From positions 372,001 through 436,000 of the forward strand of contig NZ_CANLDB010000003.1 of NCBI RefSeq assembly GCF_947489365.1: DNA of 64,000 bases, in the 5' to 3' direction. The DNA comes from an uncultured Nocardioides sp. (GTDB lineage: Bacteria; Actinomycetota; Actinomycetes; Propionibacteriales; Nocardioidaceae). Shown piece after piece: positions 60,621 through 64,000 of the stretch. The notes beneath the pieces are model-generated. The model ran no database searches and had not been told where the DNA came from. It worked only from the letters and a program-made list of their open reading frames with translations. Positions within the stretch are counted from its first letter, which is position 1. Every line of letters starts with the position of its first letter. Made by a program: the position numbers and the translations under genes.

Positions 60621-61804
60621 CCACCACCCTGCTCACCGGCATCGGCGAGCTCGTCACCAACGACCCGGCGCGGGCCGACGCCGGCCCGACCGAGGGCGGA
60701 CTGCTCGGCCTGGTCCACGACGCCGCCGTCGTCCTGGACGGCGGCCGCGTGGCCTGGGTCGGACGGGCCGCCGACGCGCCCGCCGCCGACCTCGCCCACG
60801 ACCTGGGCGGGCGGGCCGTGCTGCCGGGGTTCGTGGACTCCCACAGCCACCTCGTCTTCGCCGGCGACCGGTCGCAGGAGTTCGAGGCCCGCATGACGGG
60901 GACGCCGTACGCCGCCGGCGGGATCCGCACCACCGTCGCCGCCACCCGCGCCGCCACCGACGAGCAGCTCGCCGCCACCGTGACGCGCCACGTCGCCGAG
61001 ATGCGCCGGCAGGGCACGACGACCGTCGAGATCAAGAGCGGCTACGGGCTCACCGTCCGCGACGAGGCGCGGTCGCTCGCCATCGCCCGCGGGGCCACCC
61101 CGGAGACCACCTTCCTGGGCGCCCACGTCGTCCCGGCGGACGTGGAGACATCTCGCTATGTCGACATCGTGACCGGCCCGATGCTGGAGGCGTGCGCGCC
61201 GTACGCCCGGTGGATCGACGTCTTCTGCGAGACCGGCGCCTTCGACGCCGACCAGGCACGGGCGATCCTCGCGGCGGGTGAGGTGGCCGGGCTGCGGGGC
61301 CGCCTGCATGCGAACCAGCTCGGTCCCGGACCCGGCGTGCAGCTCGCCTGCGAGCTCGGCCTCGCCGCCGTCGACCACTGCACCTACCTCGACGACGCGG
61401 ACGTCGACGCGCTCGCCGACTCCGGCACCGTCGCGACCCTGCTGCCCGGGGTCGAGTTCTCGACGCGCCAGCCGTGGCCCGACGCCCGCCGCCTGCTCGA
61501 CGCCGGGGTCCGCGTGGCGCTGGCGAGCGACTGCAACCCGGGCTCGAGCTACACCTCGTCGATCCCGTTCTGCGTCGCGATGGCCGTGCGCGACATGGGG
61601 ATGAGCCCCGCCGAGGCGACGTACGCCGCCACGAAGCGGGGCGCCGACGCGCTGCTGCGCGAGGACGTCGGCGCGCTGGTGCCCGGGATGCGCGCCGACC
61701 TCGTCGTCCTCGACGCGCCGTCGTACCTGCACCTGGCCTACCGTCCCGGCGTCCCCCTCGTCGCCGCCACCTGGCTCGCCGGCCGCCCCCTCACCGCCGG
61801 GTGA
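60617..61804 (+). CDS. hutI: Imidazolonepropionase
   Basis: This 395-aa zinc amidohydrolase opens 4-imidazolone-5-propionate to formimidoylglutamate. Motifs are [52 protein letters not shown] and [14 protein letters not shown]. It completes the Hut pathway with hutF. Its ATG overlaps the hutF stop. A convergent alpha/beta hydrolase follows 10 bp later. Confidence 0.95.
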   Translation: MTTTLLTGIGELVTNDPARADAGPTEGGLLGLVHDAAVVLDGGRVAWVGRAADAPAADLAHDLGGRAVLPGFVDSHSHLVFAGDRSQEFEARMTGTPYAAGGIRTTVAATRAATDEQLAATVTRHVAEMRRQGTTTVEIKSGYGLTVRDEARSLAIARGATPETTFLGAHVVPADVETSRYVDIVTGPMLEACAPYARWIDVFCETGAFDADQARAILAAGEVAGLRGRLHANQLGPGPGVQLACELGLAAVDHCTYLDDADVDALADSGTVATLLPGVEFSTRQPWPDARRLLDAGVRVALASDCNPGSSYTSSIPFCVAMAVRDMGMSPAEATYAATKRGADALLREDVGALVPGMRADLVVLDAPSYLHLAYRPGVPLVAATWLAGRPLTAG

Positions 61805-61814
61805 GGCGCCCGGC

Positions 61815-62714
61815 TCAGGCCAGGTACCGACGCAACGTCAGCACCGCGTCGGCGAACCCGGAGGGGTCCTCCTGCGGCGGGTTGTGGCCGACCTCGACGA
61901 GCCGGTGCTCGACGAGCTGCGTGAAGTGCTCCCGGTGGGCCGCGGTCGTCGACGGCGGTGCGATCGGGTCGGCCGTGGAGTCGACGACGATGGTCGGGAC
62001 CACGACCGGGGGCTGGGCCGCGATCGTCCGCTCGGACCGCTCGTGGTCGGGGTGGCCGGGCACGAGGGCGTAGCGGTGGCGGTAGGAGTGGACGACGGTG
62101 TCCACGAAGTCCGGGTTGTCGAACGAGGCGGCCGTCCGCGCGAAGACCTCGTCGCCCGGTGACCAGGTCGGCGACCACTCGTCCCACAGCTGGCGGGCGA
62201 GCTCCCGGCGGTAGCGGTCGAGGCCGCGGCGGCCGTGCTCGGAGTGGAGGTACCACTGGTACCAGAGGCGGCTCTCGACCGCGGGCTCCGCGGGGGTGGT
62301 GGCCATCGTGGCGACGTCGTGGACGTTGTAGCCGCCCACGGTGACGAGCCCGCCGACCAGGTCGGGCCACAGGAGCGAGGCGACGCACGCCGCGCGCCCG
62401 CCCCAGTCGAAGCCGCCGACCAGGGGTCGCTCCAGGCCCAGCCCGGTGACGAGGTCGCGCAGGTCCTGGGCGAGGGCCGCCTGGGCGCCCGAGCGCAGGA
62501 CGTCCAGGTGCACGTAGCGGGTGGGGCCGTAGCCCCGGAGGTACGGCACCACCACGTCGGCGCCGGCCGCGGCCAGCAGCGGGGCGACCCCGTCGTAGCA
62601 CCGGGGGTCGTACGGGAAGCCGTGCAGGAGGACGACGGGCCACCCGCCCGGTCCGCCGTGCCGCTCGTAGGCGATCTCGACCTGGCTGCCCCGCACGACC
62701 CCGATGTCGCTCAT
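61815..62714 (-). CDS. Alpha/beta hydrolase (epoxide-hydrolase or haloalkane-dehalogenase-like)
   Basis: This 299-aa protein has the oxyanion motif VVLLHGFPYDPRCYD and the nucleophile elbow GGFDWGGRAA, where Asp takes the place of Ser. That is typical of epoxide hydrolases and dehalogenases. Catalytic His is in VEVGHNPPQEDPSGF. The ATG at 62714 starts MSDIGVVRGS. The substrate is unknown. Confidence 0.82.
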   Translation of the reverse strand: MSDIGVVRGSQVEIAYERHGGPGGWPVVLLHGFPYDPRCYDGVAPLLAAAGADVVVPYLRGYGPTRYVHLDVLRSGAQAALAQDLRDLVTGLGLERPLVGGFDWGGRAACVASLLWPDLVGGLVTVGGYNVHDVATMATTPAEPAVESRLWYQWYLHSEHGRRGLDRYRRELARQLWDEWSPTWSPGDEVFARTAASFDNPDFVDTVVHSYRHRYALVPGHPDHERSERTIAAQPPVVVPTIVVDSTADPIAPPSTTAAHREHFTQLVEHRLVEVGHNPPQEDPSGFADAVLTLRRYLA

Positions 62715-62724
62715 GGGTCCATGC

Positions 62725-63204
62725 CTACCCGACGGCGGGCTCGGCCTCCAGGGACGCCAGGACACGCTGCGCGACCCCACGGTGCACGGCGGTGACGTAG
62801 ACGGCGACGTCACCCGCGACCTCGTACCCCGACCACCGGCGCGGGCCCGGGGCGGGAGGGTCCGGTCGTACGCCGGGTCCGCGCGCGGCGTCGTACGTCG
62901 CCGACGCGTAGAAGGACACCCCGGGGCCCTGCCCGCAGGCGTCGTCCGCGGAGACGGTCCAGTGCTCGTACTCGAACTCGCACCCGCCGAGGTCGGCGCG
63001 GTGCCAGGAGGCCGGGATCTCGACGTCGAGGCCACGGTGGTCGATGGTCTGCCACCCCGGCGAGCGCCCGTCGTCCCGCGGCGGCGCCTCGTACGTCGCC
63101 GACGCGGCCAGCGCCACCGCACCGGCCACCACCGGGAAGGCCAGGGCGACGACCGTCGCCGTACGACGTGTCCAGGTGTCCGCGGACCTGATCCCCATGT
63201 CCAC
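62725..63204 (-). CDS. Hypothetical exported protein
   Basis: This 159-aa protein has one N-terminal hydrophobic helix (VVALAFPVVAGAVALAASAT) and an external domain with two cysteines (LGGCEFEYEHW, DDACGQGPG). No family was recognised. GTG 63204 or ATG 63198 starts it. Confidence 0.55.
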   Translation of the reverse strand: MDMGIRSADTWTRRTATVVALAFPVVAGAVALAASATYEAPPRDDGRSPGWQTIDHRGLDVEIPASWHRADLGGCEFEYEHWTVSADDACGQGPGVSFYASATYDAARGPGVRPDPPAPGPRRWSGYEVAGDVAVYVTAVHRGVAQRVLASLEAEPAVG

Positions 63205-63257
63205 TCAGACGCCGTGGGGACCGGATCGGTTGCATCGCACCCCGAACTGCCGACGCC

Positions 63258-64000
63258 CTAGAGGGTGAGCGCCACCTGGGCGGCCACGCGCTCGAGCAGC
63301 AGGGCCGCCTCGGCCATCGAGCGCGCTGGGTCGGGCTCGAGGTCGAACAGGGCCCAGGCCCGGGTGATGCCGGCTCCGGCGAGCTCGGCCTCGGTGAGGG
63401 TCGAGACGCCGCAGACGGCGACGACCGGGACGCCGTGCCGGGCGGCGGCCGACGCCACCCCGACCGGGGCCTTGCCGTGCAGCGACTGGGCGTCGAGGGA
63501 GCCCTCGCCGGTGATGACCAGGTCGGCGCCGACCACCCGCGCCTCGAACTCCGCGAGCTCCAGCATCGTCTCGATGCCCGGGCGCAGGTCGGCGCCGAGC
63601 AGGCTCATCGCGGCGAAGCCGGCGCCACCGGCGGCCCCGGCGCCCGGCGAGCTACGCAGGTCGCGGCCGGTCTCCGCGGCCACGAGGTCCGCCCACCCGG
63701 ACAGCGCCGCGTCGAGCCGTCGTACGTCGCCGGGCGTGGCGCCCTTCTGGGGCCCGTAGACCGCCGCGGCCCCCCGCGGACCGCAGAGCGGGTTGTCGAC
63801 GTCGCTGGCCACGGTCACCGTCACCCCGTCCAGCCGCGACCGCAGGGCGGTGAGGTCCAGCGACGCGGCCCGCTCCAGTCCGGCGCCGCCGAGGGGGACG
63901 GGCGAGCCCTGCGCGTCGAGGACGCGGCCGCCGAGCCCGACGACCAGCCCGGCGCCCCCGTCGGTGGAGCTCGAGCCACCGACGCCGAGCACCAGCGAGG
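63258..64000 (-). CDS. Glycerate kinase (GlxK/GarK family), 5' part outside window
   Basis: The frame runs off the right edge, so the N-terminus is missing. The visible part (about 247 residues) has SLVLGVGGSSSTDGGAGL, SDVDNPLCGPRGAAAVYGPQKG, GAAGGAGFAAMSLLGADLRPG and ADLVITGEGSLDAQSLHGKAP, the family signatures. It phosphorylates D-glycerate to 2-phosphoglycerate (or 3-phosphoglycerate). No partners are visible. Confidence 0.9.
   Translation of the reverse strand, partial: SLVLGVGGSSSTDGGAGLVVGLGGRVLDAQGSPVPLGGAGLERAASLDLTALRSRLDGVTVTVASDVDNPLCGPRGAAAVYGPQKGATPGDVRRLDAALSGWADLVAAETGRDLRSSPGAGAAGGAGFAAMSLLGADLRPGIETMLELAEFEARVVGADLVITGEGSLDAQSLHGKAPVGVASAAARHGVPVVAVCGVSTLTEAELAGAGITRAWALFDLEPDPARSMAEAALLLERVAAQVALTL

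Overview
The window is very GC-rich (roughly 70-75% by eye), has GTG and ATG starts, many 4-nt start/stop overlaps, a DtxR/IdeR-type iron box and leaderless promoters. Gene content and codon style point to an actinobacterium, most likely Nocardioides or another Nocardioidaceae. It looks like chromosome: no phage, plasmid, insertion sequence or CRISPR locus was recognised.

Layout. 1-18.5 kb: a partial Mrp antiporter gene, an OhrR-like regulator with a truncated haemoglobin, a divergent lysE/lysG pair, an acyl-CoA dehydrogenase, a TauE-type exporter with an Rrf2 regulator, dinB behind a cluster of DnaA boxes, a lipoprotein, DUF2461, a tRNA-Gly(CCC), an SGNH hydrolase divergent from a DJ-1/MarR pair, dcd and an iron-regulated siderophore-interacting protein. 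18.5-35 kb: an EtfD-like Fe-S membrane oxidoreductase with a repeated C-terminal peptide motif, sppA, a PhzF protein, a copper cluster (CopD-CtaG fusion, CopC), an IclR regulator, a stearoyl-CoA desaturase with its reductase, and a NarL-type two-component system.

35-62 kb is the most interesting part. hutH-hutU and an M20 hydrolase-hutF-hutI operon supply histidine degradation, but 20 kb lies between them. That insert holds an ornithine-cyclodeaminase-like protein, two further histidine-ammonia-lyase homologues whose MIO-forming Ala-Ser-Gly triad is destroyed (AAG in one, TS-D in the other), two copies of an amidohydrolase plus cysteine-dioxygenase-like cupin module, a LacI regulator with two operators, and an OpuC/EgtU-type quaternary-amine ABC transporter with two tandem binding proteins. 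MIO-independent members of this lyase superfamily that eliminate trimethylamine are known (ergothionase). The inferred role is therefore uptake and breakdown of a trimethylammonium histidine derivative (hercynine, ergothioneine or similar) feeding into the Hut pathway. This is a hypothesis from context and missing catalytic residues.

Two intergenic arrays (11.2 and 28.6 kb) share one architecture: repeats with an exact 32-bp period on one strand, a 44-bp near-palindrome, then the same repeats inverted. The 20-bp core sequence differs between the two loci. Both window edges cut genes: mrpA at the left and a glycerate kinase at the right.
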